Shown here piece after piece: positions 17,101 through 21,609 of a stretch of DNA of 21,609 nucleotides. Within the stretch, counting starts at the first letter, position 1. Every line of letters begins with the position of its first letter. The notes beneath the pieces were generated by a model. It ran no database searches. It saw only the letters and a program-made list of their open reading frames with translations, and was not told where the DNA came from. This DNA is from Mnemiopsis leidyi (taxonomy: Eukaryota; Ctenophora; Tentaculata; Lobata; Bolinopsidae), in the NCBI GenBank assembly GCA_000226015.1, contig JH153756.1, positions 1,119 through 22,727 of the forward strand, read 5' to 3'. The position numbers were made by a program, and so were the translations under genes.

Positions 17101-18851
17101 TGAGTTTAACGAACATCCATGAGTTCGACTGTGACCTAACCCTGATAGTGGGTTTGACTTTCATGTTTGGTTGTAGGTCATTTTAAACCAATTAATTCTT
17201 CTAATAACTGGATAAAAATGACAATAATTACTTAGACAATCGAAACAGTGATTGTGTTATGACTAAAGGAGACGAAATAGAATTTCTACAGTTGGCACTA
17301 TAAGTGAAACTTAAGTGCAGTAGTGGATTATATAATCAGTGAGAGAATGATTTGTTTTACAGGAAAAGTCGGTGCCACGTGACATGAAACTGTCCGGGGG
17401 ACCAATCCAGGAGACGAACCTCGCCTCCCCCGAAAATCATCCTAAATTCAATGATGCGGTCAATTTCCTTGATAAGGTGGAGGCCCGCTTCAAGAAAGAG
17501 CCGGACATATATCGGACATTTTTGAACACCTTAACAGAGTACAGAGCTAAAAAAATCAATAAGCCTGACTTAGCCAGAAAAGTAGGGATACTTTTTGAGG
17601 GACACCCAGATTTGGTGACTGAGTTTAATGAGTTCATAAAATCCAAGAAGAAAACTGATGCCGAAGGGGCTGAAAATGAGTACACTGTAATAGATACTGA
17701 GGTAAGTAGATACTATATTTGTTAAGCTCAAAACTTAACTGCATTTTAATCAACATAGTAAATAGTAAGTGAATAAGGTTAATTGTAAATGCTGTTTTTA
17801 GCAAGATCCTTAATCAATCAAAACGCTGAATTGCTGAAACAATATCCAATAAAATCACAAATGCTGTATTAATCGATTCGCTCCTAATCTTTAACTATCA
17901 CCAACTTTGGAATTGAAAGAAAATCCCAGGTCAAGAAGAATCCAGTTGCCACTAGTGATAACATAGTCGCCACAGGAACATCACCAGCAGCACGTCCTCC
18001 TCCACATCCTAAATTCACTGCCGCTACAGAATTTGTACACCAGGTTCAAGGCAGATTCGTTACTCAACCAGAAGTGTATAAGACTTTCATAAAACTCCTT
18101 AATGACTTTAAACCAAAGAAAATGAAAAAATCAGAACTGAGGTCTGAAGTGGTTATTCTTTTCCACGGTCATCCCGACCTTATTGAGGGGTTTAATGACT
18201 TTATAAGCTCAAAAAGAAATAAAGCAGAGCTGGAAAATGAGAACCTTGTGGTTGATATCGAGGTATGGTATTCATTTTTCTCGGCTGGAAGGTCATGTGT
18301 TAGATTAAAACTTCTTCGGCAGATTTCGTGGTGAATGAAGCTCTGCTTGGTAGATTTGTAGGGTAGATGCTAACGAATGTTAACGAATGATTTTTCTTTT
18401 TCAGCAAGTTGGCTCCCAAACAAAGCATCTTGAGATTTATCATTCGCGAATTATTCCCGAAAATGTTTTTTATTCAAATCTTCACATTTATGAACGAGCA
18501 TGAATTTGCATGTTATAATTTATAACTTTATTTTCATCGCATGAACTGATTGCTGCAATCTCATGAGACATGAAATGTTTTATTGGACTAATTAATCGCT
18601 TTTTGATATACAAAGGTAAGTTTAACTCTGATGTTTGCTTTTCATTATTCTGACTAAATATTAAATACATTTAAATCGTTACCATGGACAACAAATTAAA
18701 ATTTTCCGTTGAAATTAAAGACTTATTGAATCTTAAATGAGCGACAAGTCCAACAATTAGTTGAGTCATAGAATCTTAATTTAAACCCTCTCAGGGCAAT
18801 ACGAATGGTGAAGTGCACGTCAACAAGCAAGTAACAGAAGGAACTGTATAA
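2073..18851 (+). CDS. Multi-Ig transmembrane receptor with two cytoplasmic PAH (Sin3-type) domains, 38 coding exons
   Basis: Hand-built spliced model, 1972 residues. Exons: 2073-2130, 2451-2597, 2792-2959, 3160-3294, 3477-3641, 3943-4088, 4328-4475, 4582-4869, 5191-5481, 5603-5716, 6141-6272, 6463-6620, 6929-7052, 7352-7474, 7803-7973, 8197-8333, 8696-8876, 9011-9208, 9359-9478, 9790-10095, 10273-10366, 10524-10633, 10762-10851, 11222-11354, 11638-11786, 11998-12297, 12610-12703, 13059-13114, 13754-13846, 14363-14498, 14618-14760, 15156-15293, 15500-15705, 15840-15864, 16431-16543, 17363-17701, 17930-18262, 18795-18851. All junctions are GT-AG except intron 22 (GC-AG). The total is a multiple of three with no internal stop, which is strong evidence that the exons belong together. 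Order: signal peptide, about 17 Ig-like domains (residues 20-1692), TM (about 1698-1721), PAH1 (about 1756-1822), PAH2 (about 1869-1935). Probable role is cell-surface recognition with signalling through PAH ligands (inference). Weakest acceptors: exons 6, 18, 19 and 37. The last exon is uncertain (see the alternative at 18405). Confidence 0.85.
2451..2959 (+). CDS. Exons 2-3: Ig-like domain 1
   Basis: Residues about 20-124. B-strand cysteine in LTVECHG, a core tryptophan region KLWWETN, and F-strand cysteine in SVHCLLGVV. The domain is split by a phase-1 intron (2598-2791) after the C/C'-strand region. It is the membrane-distal domain, so it is a candidate for ligand contact. Confidence 0.75.
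3160..3641 (+). CDS. Exons 4-5: Ig-like domain 2
   Basis: Residues about 125-224. Classic B strand GQSLTLSCTLSG and F strand KRYRCDVTDY, with a G strand TEVRVDVEII ending exactly at the exon boundary. The C-strand tryptophan is replaced (LELKVHD). The exons are 135 and 165 nt and both are phase 1-1. Confidence 0.8.
3835..3899. repeat. Imperfect tandem repeat in intron 5
   Basis: Two copies of about 33 bp built on AATGGTtAACATTcTCAtCT, then AAGTTCcTAA, sit in tandem in the intron between exons 5 and 6. No function suggested. Confidence 0.55.
3943..4475 (+). CDS. Exons 6-7: cysteine-free Ig-like domain 3
   Basis: Residues about 225-322. The length and beta-rich pattern (EKLVAEVKNFDW, YPKITFTLAG, SFKVEYKGD, NFVLVSTTAEI) fit an Ig fold without the disulfide. 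The internal intron is phase 0 instead of phase 1. The exon 6 acceptor is placed at the AG at 3941-3942 (CCCAACAAG|GTCTGG); the nearer AG at 3927-3928 would run into a stop. Confidence in the Ig assignment is lower than for the cysteine-bearing domains. Confidence 0.6.
4200..4243. repeat. Tandem duplication in intron 6 containing a cryptic acceptor
   Basis: GAAGTTCGGCATATTT occurs twice, 24 bp apart, separated by a T-run and CAG. The T-run plus CAG forms an acceptor-like site that the model does not use. Confidence 0.6.
4582..4869 (+). CDS. Exon 8: Ig-like domain 4 (single exon)
   Basis: Residues about 323-418. The B strand SFTITCTIKA and F strand with the diagnostic DEGEYKCVIV (D-x-G-x-Y-x-C) make this one of the clearest Ig domains. 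A whole domain lies in one 288-nt symmetrical phase 1-1 exon, so it can be duplicated or skipped as a unit. Confidence 0.88.
5011..5046. repeat. Perfect 18-bp tandem duplication in intron 8
   Basis: TAGTTAAGAACCATATTA is present twice head-to-tail without a mismatch, implying a recent duplication. Confidence 0.8.
5191..5481 (+). CDS. Exon 9: Ig-like domain 5 (single exon)
   Basis: Residues about 419-515. B strand SSLLCEVDG, C strand TIKWRDE with the conserved Trp, E strand SSKLILHKLDTAENRRY, F strand RRYSCSLG and G strand TFNVEII. The exon is 291 nt, phase 1-1. Confidence 0.88.
5603..6272 (+). CDS. Exons 10-11: Ig-like domain 6
   Basis: Residues about 516-597. B strand MDELACTIPND, C strand FTTAWKAP, F strand QTGQFTCHVYLKAGG (Phe in place of Tyr) and a G strand TQLTVDVYS. 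The intron between the halves (5717-6140) carries a foldback repeat. The exon 11 donor is followed at once by three imperfect copies of itself. Confidence 0.8.
5879..6090. mobile_element. Foldback/MITE-like element in intron 10
   Basis: Imperfect terminal inverted arms of about 50 bp (5879-5930 and 6041-6090) begin with GACGTCCTG and end with CAGGACGAC. Each contains repeated GTGCCCCAG/CTGGGGCA motifs. The middle holds TTAGGGTTAAG and related repeats. No coding capacity. It lies wholly between exons 10 and 11 and does not disturb the frame. I cannot identify target-site duplications. Confidence 0.65.
6268..6309. repeat. Tandem CAGGTAT copies at the exon 11 donor
   Basis: CAG|GTAT is repeated four times with 11, 11 and 10 bp steps (GT at 6273, 6284, 6295, 6305). 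Only the first donor keeps the frame, as TAG follows within the second unit. Confidence 0.7.
6463..7052 (+). CDS. Exons 12-13: Ig-like domain 7
   Basis: Residues about 598-691. B strand SEQTLTCETSV, C strand KVQFSYQF, F strand AGDIIRCIVSVAG. The halves are joined by a phase-0 intron, as in domain 3, suggesting that these domains form a subfamily. Confidence 0.75.
7352..7973 (+). CDS. Exons 14-15: Ig-like domain 8
   Basis: Residues about 692-789. B strand DSVSLTCRMS, C strand FGPVWYK, and F strand EDGGKYACRLSH with the D-G-G-x-Y-x-C signature, then a G strand AELNLVVET. Phase-1 internal intron. A clear Ig domain. Confidence 0.87.
8197..8876 (+). CDS. Exons 16-17: atypical Ig-like domain 9
   Basis: Residues about 790-895. 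Exon 16 has no cysteine; exon 17 has a close pair in DMTCDTAEFCQATLSF, which cannot form the normal B-F disulfide between sheets unless they pair locally. The rest alternates beta-like segments (KTVTVEISAKN, SIQITLHE). The internal intron is phase 0, as in domains 3 and 7. The Ig assignment rests on length, phase pattern and context. Confidence 0.6.
9011..9478 (+). CDS. Exons 18-19: Ig-like domain 10
   Basis: Residues about 896-1001. B strand YSLEMECTARA, C strand EIKFVRR, F strand EIVTYHCIATYEKAD. The exon 18 donor is set at ATTGACA|GTAAGG (9209), which joins in frame to an acceptor with a poor pyrimidine tract at 9357-9358. Without splicing, the frame would run through the intron to a stop at 9346. 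The join is required to supply the second cysteine, so I favour it. Confidence 0.7.
9790..10095 (+). CDS. Exon 20: Ig-like domain 11 (single exon)
   Basis: Residues about 1002-1103. EGASFVLRITYDS and KLDCTIES are followed by an F-strand-like SHSGKYYIDG in which the expected cysteine is Tyr, so the intradomain disulfide seems lost. This exon begins the first copy of the duplicated six-exon block. Confidence 0.7.
10273..10851 (+). CDS. Exons 21-23: cysteine-free Ig-like domain 12
   Basis: Residues about 1104-1201. Pattern EPDEGITLTVRFADI, then GTVQWEDE with the C-strand Trp split across the exon 21/22 junction (TG|G), then SFKVSATL and a G-strand-like QYIQVV. No cysteine. Exon 22 must end at 10633 with a GC donor (GCAAGT); the nearby GT at 10638 gives a TAG at once in exon 23. 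Paralogous to exons 27-29. Confidence 0.75.
11100..11184. mobile_element. 85-bp pogo-type MITE in intron 23
   Basis: Terminal inverted repeats of about 20 bp (CAGTAAAACCTCTGTTTACC and its complement with one mismatch) are flanked on both sides by TA, which fits the TA target-site duplication of Tc1/mariner-pogo elements, whose ends commonly begin CAGT. The interior is 45 bp and noncoding. Non-autonomous. Confidence 0.8.
11222..11786 (+). CDS. Exons 24-25: cysteine-free beta domain 13
   Basis: Residues about 1202-1295. EETEVDVVVVLFIALD, then FRNGIEFTVTVTPET and STMTMTIELNEDSTIE followed by VISFEIL. This alternates like beta strands without cysteine and may be an Ig-like or other beta-sandwich module. 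The internal intron is phase 2. Paralogous to exons 30-31. The exon 24 donor region is triplicated downstream. Confidence 0.65.
11343..11503. repeat. Three 53-bp tandem copies spanning the exon 24 donor
   Basis: A 53-bp unit containing CATGTcTtTTcGTGAGTTCC, then CACTTTTC and TTCTATTTCT, is present three times. Copy 1 overlaps the last bases of exon 24 and its GTGAGT donor (11355); copies 2 and 3 carry GTGAGT at 11408 and 11461. Use of copy 2 or 3 would hit the TGA within the first GTGAGT, so only donor 1 suits the protein. Confidence 0.8.
11998..12297 (+). CDS. Exon 26: Ig-like domain 14 (single exon)
   Basis: Residues about 1296-1395. PVNEGTSLQLSCDGDE (B strand), RILVNGEPA, YDVFQFTIESSSY, HIGEVSCDITYVVDG (F strand) and SEVVEVSII (G strand). 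Both disulfide cysteines are present. It begins the second copy of the six-exon block and matches exon 20 in position and size (300 versus 306 nt). Confidence 0.85.
12610..13846 (+). CDS. Exons 27-29: cysteine-free Ig-like domain 15
   Basis: Residues about 1396-1476. MKGGSITLTAPFPG then DTVVW with the Trp codon split TG|G exactly as in exon 21, then a shortened middle exon (56 nt against 110 in exon 22, a difference of 18 codons), then KSTSFKVSASL and KYLQVV, nearly repeating STSFKVSATL and QYIQVV of exon 23. Clearly paralogous to domain 12. Confidence 0.78.
12704..12751. repeat. Tandem duplication at the exon 27 donor
   Basis: GTAAGTAAGTAGTTACTATAG, cut here at 21 bases of reading by its partial repeat, recurs once as TAAGTAAGTAGTAACTATAG directly downstream. 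The first GTAAGT is the donor used. Confidence 0.65.
13254..13398. mobile_element. Foldback element in intron 28
   Basis: Imperfect inverted arms of about 40 bp: ATTTTCGTACATAACTCCCC at the left (from 13254) against GGGGAGCTGTTTACGAAAAT at the right (to 13398), with further pairing inward (CAATATTTCAGGTTGA against TTAACTGAAAATATT). The interior is about 60 bp and noncoding. A cryptic TTTCAG acceptor lies in the left arm. Confidence 0.6.
13530..13625. repeat. Short-repeat cluster GTACA/ACACTTTACTAC in intron 28
   Basis: Repeated GTACA, ACACTTTACTAC (twice) and ACACAGTGTATTG / CAATACACAGTG inverted motifs make a low-complexity, foldback-prone stretch. No gene. Confidence 0.45.
14363..14760 (+). 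CDS. Exons 30-31: cysteine-free beta domain 16
   Basis: Residues about 1477-1569. A Thr-rich opening APVTTTTLYD, then VVGKVEIPVDSYNGEPS; exon 31 gives KVTLEIRPFD, EFEITGTITLNDDSS and VTFRFYGI. The phase-2 internal intron and exon lengths (136 and 143 against 133 and 149) mirror exons 24-25. NEDST in exon 25 corresponds to NDDSS here. Confidence 0.7.
15156..15864 (+). CDS. Exons 32-34: Ig-like domain 17 and membrane-proximal stalk
   Basis: Residues about 1570-1692. TAFSCTFKE supplies the B-strand cysteine, VYKCNFVVET the F-strand one, preceded by a Glu/Lys-rich insert (GEGEKEEKEEV, coded by a GA-rich stretch 15607-15643). Exon 33 ends in phase 0. Exon 34 is a microexon of only 25 nt coding FIVKFEPA, the G strand leading to the membrane. 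It has a good TTTCAG acceptor and GTGAGT donor and restores phase 1 for exon 35. Confidence 0.75.
15385..15487 (+). repeat. (TTTATCTG)n minisatellite next to the exon 33 acceptor
   Basis: About a dozen copies of the 8-bp unit TTTATCTG (some with TTTTTCTG) end 11 bp before the acceptor AG of exon 33, so the array acts as, or near, the polypyrimidine tract. Read in frame it gives only repetitive Ser/Val/Tyr/Leu/Phe junk. Confidence 0.9.
15950..15970. repeat. Triplet of TCCTGAA in intron 34
   Basis: Three consecutive copies of the 7-bp unit TCCTGAA. Minor; intronic. Confidence 0.7.
16431..16543 (+). CDS. Exon 35: transmembrane helix and basic juxtamembrane segment
   Basis: Residues about 1693-1730. 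After EDKDLGG comes a hydrophobic run from GGVIAACVLAG to LLLLIMFVVY, about 24 residues, then RCC and IVKKRKK. The positive charges on the distal side set a type I topology. The Cys pair next to the membrane could be palmitoylated, and KKRKK could serve as stop-transfer anchor or nuclear localisation signal (inference). The nearer AG at about 16404 would lead to a stop, so the AG at 16429-16430 is used. It ends in phase 0. Confidence 0.9.
17363..17701 (+). CDS. Exon 36: cytoplasmic PAH (Sin3-type) domain 1
   Basis: Residues about 1731-1843; PAH core about 1756-1822. HPKFNDAVNFLDKVEARF (helix 1), EPDIYRTFLNTLTEY (helix 2), KPDLARKVGILFEGHPDL (helix 3 and turn) and VTEFNEFI (helix 4) match the hallmark spacing of Sin3 PAH domains: A-x-x-(F/Y)-(L/V)-x-x-V near the start, P-x-x-Y-x-x-F in the middle, L-F-x-G-H-P-D-L then F-N-x-F at the end. 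In Sin3 this four-helix bundle binds short amphipathic helices of repressors. After the domain comes a Lys-rich linker and ENEYTVIDTE, holding a YxxI tyrosine motif. The exon is symmetrical (phase 0-0). Confidence 0.9.
17930..18262 (+). CDS. Exon 37: cytoplasmic PAH (Sin3-type) domain 2
   Basis: Residues about 1844-1954; PAH core about 1869-1935. Starts HPKFTAATEFVHQVQGRF, continues QPEVYKTFIKLLNDF and VVILFHGHPDLIEGF, ends FNDFI. It aligns without gaps to PAH1 over about 71 residues with roughly 33 identities by eye, so the exons arose by tandem duplication. The tail ENENLVVDIE matches ENEYTVIDTE of exon 36 but has lost the tyrosine. A Pro/Ala linker (SPAARPPPHP) precedes it. Phase 0-0, 333 nt, so it can be skipped without a frame change. 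The acceptor CCCAG has a modest pyrimidine tract. Confidence 0.9.
18405..18503 (+). CDS. Alternative terminal exon A (ITIM-like tail)
   Basis: A very strong acceptor (TTTTTCTTTTTCAG) in phase 0 opens 32 codons ending in TGA. They include VFYSNL, which fits the ITIM consensus [SIVL]-x-Y-x-x-[IVL], and further tyrosines in EIYHS and HIYER. There is no convincing donor before the stop, so it would be a last exon, used instead of 18795-18851. Coding nature is uncertain; the frame is short. Confidence 0.4.
   Translation, partial: QVGSQTKHLEIYHSRIIPENVFYSNLHIYERA
18795..18851 (+). CDS. Terminal exon B (used in the main model)
   Basis: Acceptor ACCCTCTCAG in phase 0, then 18 codons GNTNGEVHVNKQVTEGTV and TAA. 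The codon mix looks more like the upstream exons than exon A does. The C-terminus GTV is not a class I PDZ ligand because position -2 is Gly. Choosing between A and B needs transcript data. Confidence 0.5.
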   Translation, partial: GNTNGEVHVNKQVTEGTV

Positions 18852-21406
18852 ACTCCTCCACTAGTCGAAACTGGGCCTGAAATTTCGAAATTACTGTTAT
18901 TTTGCAGCAAATGAACTTCCGTTACAGTGACAGGATGATTTGATAAACGTTTTAGCAATTATTTCTTATAGCGAGCGATGAGATGTGCATTTATATTTAA
19001 CCCCCTTTTTTAGTTTTTGTTCATGTTGATATTCTTTATGATGTAATGGTTAACTCCACTTAAAATTTATCCGTAATTAATATTTTGTAAGTCATTTACA
19101 TTAACCAGTCAATTCTGTATGAGTTAAACAGAACAAATTTTAAACTTCCGTTCAGATTCTGGGTTTCTTAATGAACGTTAAACAGTTTTAAGTTTAGTTG
19201 AATAGTGTATCAGTGACATGCATTTGATTCAGTAGCTTTATTTCTGATTTTATTTCACAGCAAATTTTAGTTTTATGAAACTTTCACTGTCATTTTCAAC
19301 AGTTTAACGATCTTGCGATTTGATTGAGAAGCAGGTTTTAACAAGCACGGTAAATTTCGAATTTACAATCAGTAGGGAACAATAGTTCTTTTATTGTAAT
19401 TTATGATTATTAAGCAGTAAAAGGCTTTCAAACTTTTTTAGATGTTAACGTATTATGAAAATTTAATTACATTCTTGCATTAAATTTGTTTTATTTATAC
19501 AAATGATTAGAATTTTGATTAAAATGGTCAATGGTGAAATAATTTGACAATGAACATGGAAAATTTGGATTTTCCAGGGCCATGTAAAAATGTTGATCAT
19601 TTGGGCACGGCAGAGAAAAACCATAGGTCATCTTAGTGAATTCAGTCAGACCGGATTGAGAAATAGAGAAAAATGAACGATAACACGGAGAAGAAGACTT
19701 GGGCGATACAAGAATGGCATCCGTTTTGTTTTTGATAATTAACCCGTTGAAACTGTTTGTTAGGTAGTTGAAAACTTGAAGTATATGCTTTTCAGACGTC
19801 TGCAGAGGATTATAGTCTATACTGATGAGTAATTTACCCCTCAACCTTGTCGATAAATTCTTAAATTTTAGACTTTCCGTGCTCGACTGTGAACTATCCA
19901 GGAGCCAGTAATGAAGACTGTAAGTCAGTAAAGGACTATTTAAAACTATTCCTACACTCTACACGCGCACAGGTGCACTCAACTGTACTGTTATTATCTG
20001 CAGGTTACAAGGTTCTACTTCTATAATTTTATGGAATTATTGTACAGGTATCAATCTACATTTCAATAGTTGTATTGTGGCTCTTGAGGTCAAGACTTTC
20101 AATCTTAAAAAGACGATGACCCATTGATCTCAAGATTATTATCGCTATTTACAAATTCCATCGACAGGCTGAGATGCCTCCCGGTCCCTCACCCGCGCAT
20201 TTGGGTTTAAAAGTCAAAATAGGAAAATTAGAAAAATGTGACTTGGTTGCATGATATTTATCCCTTTATATCAATACGAAACTCGAAAATTACACTTTCA
20301 AGTTTATGTGGCACCTTATAGTATCGACTCGATATGTGCACTGCACCAGGTGCGCGTGTGTAACATTTGATAACCTGATATTTCAAGTAAGGCTATAAAT
20401 AGAGATTCGTTTGCCATAAAACTCACAGGACTGTGATTTAAGTGTGGCAAAGTACAACAATTACGTTGAAATCAACGATTCGTCTGTGCATCGTTGAATT
20501 TACTATTATTCTTGTAAAATGTATTATAAAAGCATAAGTGGACTCACAAATGTAGCTTTTTCGGCCAATACGTTTTGGCGGAAAGGGGTTACAAATCACA
20601 AGCGACATGTTTTTAAGAATTAATATTCGAATTGTGAATCATGATTGACTTATTAAGTTGATTTTTGTTATCTCCAGATCTCCTCAGATAGAGTTATAAC
20701 CCGGATTTGCCTCTTTATTCATTCAGACATACATATATTACCTATGAGCAGTATCTCTTTCCTCTGCACGTGCATCCAGTGTTCCGTTTAATGCAATCAC
20801 TTAAGTTTAAACTGAACTTTAAGTTTAATCACTGTAGTCTGTACCTTTTGGTTCGACCTTAGCGTATTTCTAGCTAAGGTCATATCGTAAATTTACGGAA
20901 CGCGCGGGCGTCGAATACACCATAACTGTACAGCATGCTACTGTAGTATTCTTCAATAACGGGAATAAGCCGCGCGCGCGTGGGCCAGCTAGCTGCATGC
21001 TAGCTAGCTGCTATATATATCCAGCTATGAGCTATATAGCCAGATATGTTGACTTGCGAGCGCGATTATCAATTTATCATTCATCAATTTCATTGACATT
21101 GAATGGTAGAATTAAGAATGAGGACCCAAAGTCTTTTCACTTAGCTAGAGGCTTTGGCCATGACCTCTTTAACCTGCACTGGCATATCATGTGTATGTAA
21201 ACGCATTTTTACTACAGCCAACACGTTGTGACCCAACACCCTTCGATCAAACTTAAATAAAGTTTGATTGATGACTAGCCGAATGCCCATAAACCAGATC
21301 AGTGAAGACGTTTCTTGTATTTACTTGAGTTTTTATTAACTTGTGTTTCATTAAATTAAAACTTAGTAGCTCACTAACTCCAGACACATTCTCTAGAGAG
21401 ATTATA
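18852..21406. other. 3' flank, no gene recognised
   Basis: No open frame here resembles a protein I know. An ATTAAA hexamer at 19479-19484 followed by a T-rich stretch might be the polyadenylation signal of the receptor gene (3' UTR about 630 nt), at low confidence. The section 20880-21030 is locally CpG-richer, with CGCGCG runs and nested AGCT palindromes. A perfect 9-bp stem-loop (ATCAAACTT / AAGTTTGAT) is at 21246-21268 and encloses an AATAAA. Confidence 0.45.
20982..21040. repeat. Nested AGCT palindromes
   Basis: CAGCTAGCTGCATGC, then TAGCTAGCTGC and TATATATATCCAGC, then ATGAGCTATATAGC form overlapping near-palindromes just after a (CG)n run. Possible cruciform or simple sequence; no gene. 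Confidence 0.55.
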
Positions 21407-21577
21407 TACGGTAATAACACTATTGGTAGTGCAATTACCATATTAATACCACGAGCTTGCGAGTGGTATTAATGCAATAAATTCACGAGCTTGCGAGTGG
21501 ATTTATTGAAGTAATTTCACGAGCTTGCGAGTGGAATTACGTATGGTAATTGTAATACCAATAGTGGTATTACTGTA
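21407..21577. repeat. Cloverleaf-like nested inverted repeat: three identical-loop hairpins in a 35-bp stem
   Basis: Outer arms 21407-21441 and 21543-21577 are complementary at 31 of 35 positions. Inside are three hairpins: arms 21442-21452/21463-21473 (11 bp, perfect), 21476-21486/21497-21507 (11 bp, one G-T), 21511-21520/21531-21540 (10 bp, one G-T). Each has the same 10-nt loop GAGCTTGCGA, closed by CAC/GTG. Spacers are 2, 3 and 2 nt. The distal arm sequences differ between hairpins yet remain complementary. It could be a foldback transposon, a structured noncoding RNA, or a recombination-prone repeat; I cannot tell which. Confidence 0.85.
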
Positions 21578-21609
21578 TTATTCAACTGCGTTGTAAATAA
21601 CAGCTGGGG

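Noticed and set aside
17363..18262. PAH exons as a separate gene rather than the receptor tail
   Set aside because: No promoter-like region or good start codon precedes exon 36. It begins in phase 0 right after a CAG acceptor, and the TM exon would otherwise lack a cytoplasmic end. RNA evidence could still overturn this.
18831..18848. C-terminal PDZ ligand at exon B
   Set aside because: The last residues are GTV; position -2 is Gly rather than Ser/Thr, so the class I motif is not met.
19491..19844. Minus-strand open frame of 117 codons
   Set aside because: A stretch around FNYLTNSFNG and KTDAILVSPK loosely recalls a reverse transcriptase, but the spacing and the rest do not fit, there is no ATG start, and nothing adjacent supports an element.

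Overview
The window comes from a metazoan nuclear genome. It is AT-rich and holds one large intron-rich gene on the + strand, with GT-AG introns of about 100-800 bp and small foldback/MITE-like elements in the introns. The ectodomain made of many divergent immunoglobulin-like (Ig) domains suggests an early-branching marine invertebrate (cnidarian or sponge), but the lineage is an inference and cannot be fixed from this sequence alone.

Layout. Positions 1-2000 are intergenic and contain a decayed minus-strand non-LTR retrotransposon fragment (462-953), then a probable promoter (CRE-like site 1811-1818, TATA-like box 2009-2015). From 2073 to 18851 I could join 38 coding exons by hand into one open frame of 5919 nt (1972 residues plus stop). 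Splice phases agree at every junction. The protein reads as signal peptide (exon 1), about 17 Ig-like domains (exons 2-34), one transmembrane helix followed by a basic stretch (exon 35), two paired amphipathic helix (PAH, Sin3-type) domains (exons 36 and 37) and a short C-terminus. Two alternative terminal exons are possible (18405-18503 and 18795-18851). Beyond 18851 lies about 2.7 kb without a recognisable gene, ending in a striking nested inverted repeat: three hairpins with an identical loop inside a 35-bp closing stem (21407-21577).

Main conclusion. This looks like a type I membrane receptor of the Ig superfamily whose cytoplasmic tail carries two tandem Sin3-like PAH domains. PAH domains are known from the nuclear Sin3 co-repressor scaffold, where they bind amphipathic helices of transcription factors. 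I know of no described receptor with this arrangement. It suggests a cell-surface recognition receptor (adhesion, allorecognition or immunity) that either recruits PAH ligands to the membrane or releases a nuclear PAH fragment. That function is inference; the domain order and exon continuity are read directly from the sequence. The ectodomain has grown by duplication: the six-exon block 20-25 is paralogous to block 26-31, and exon 36 to exon 37.
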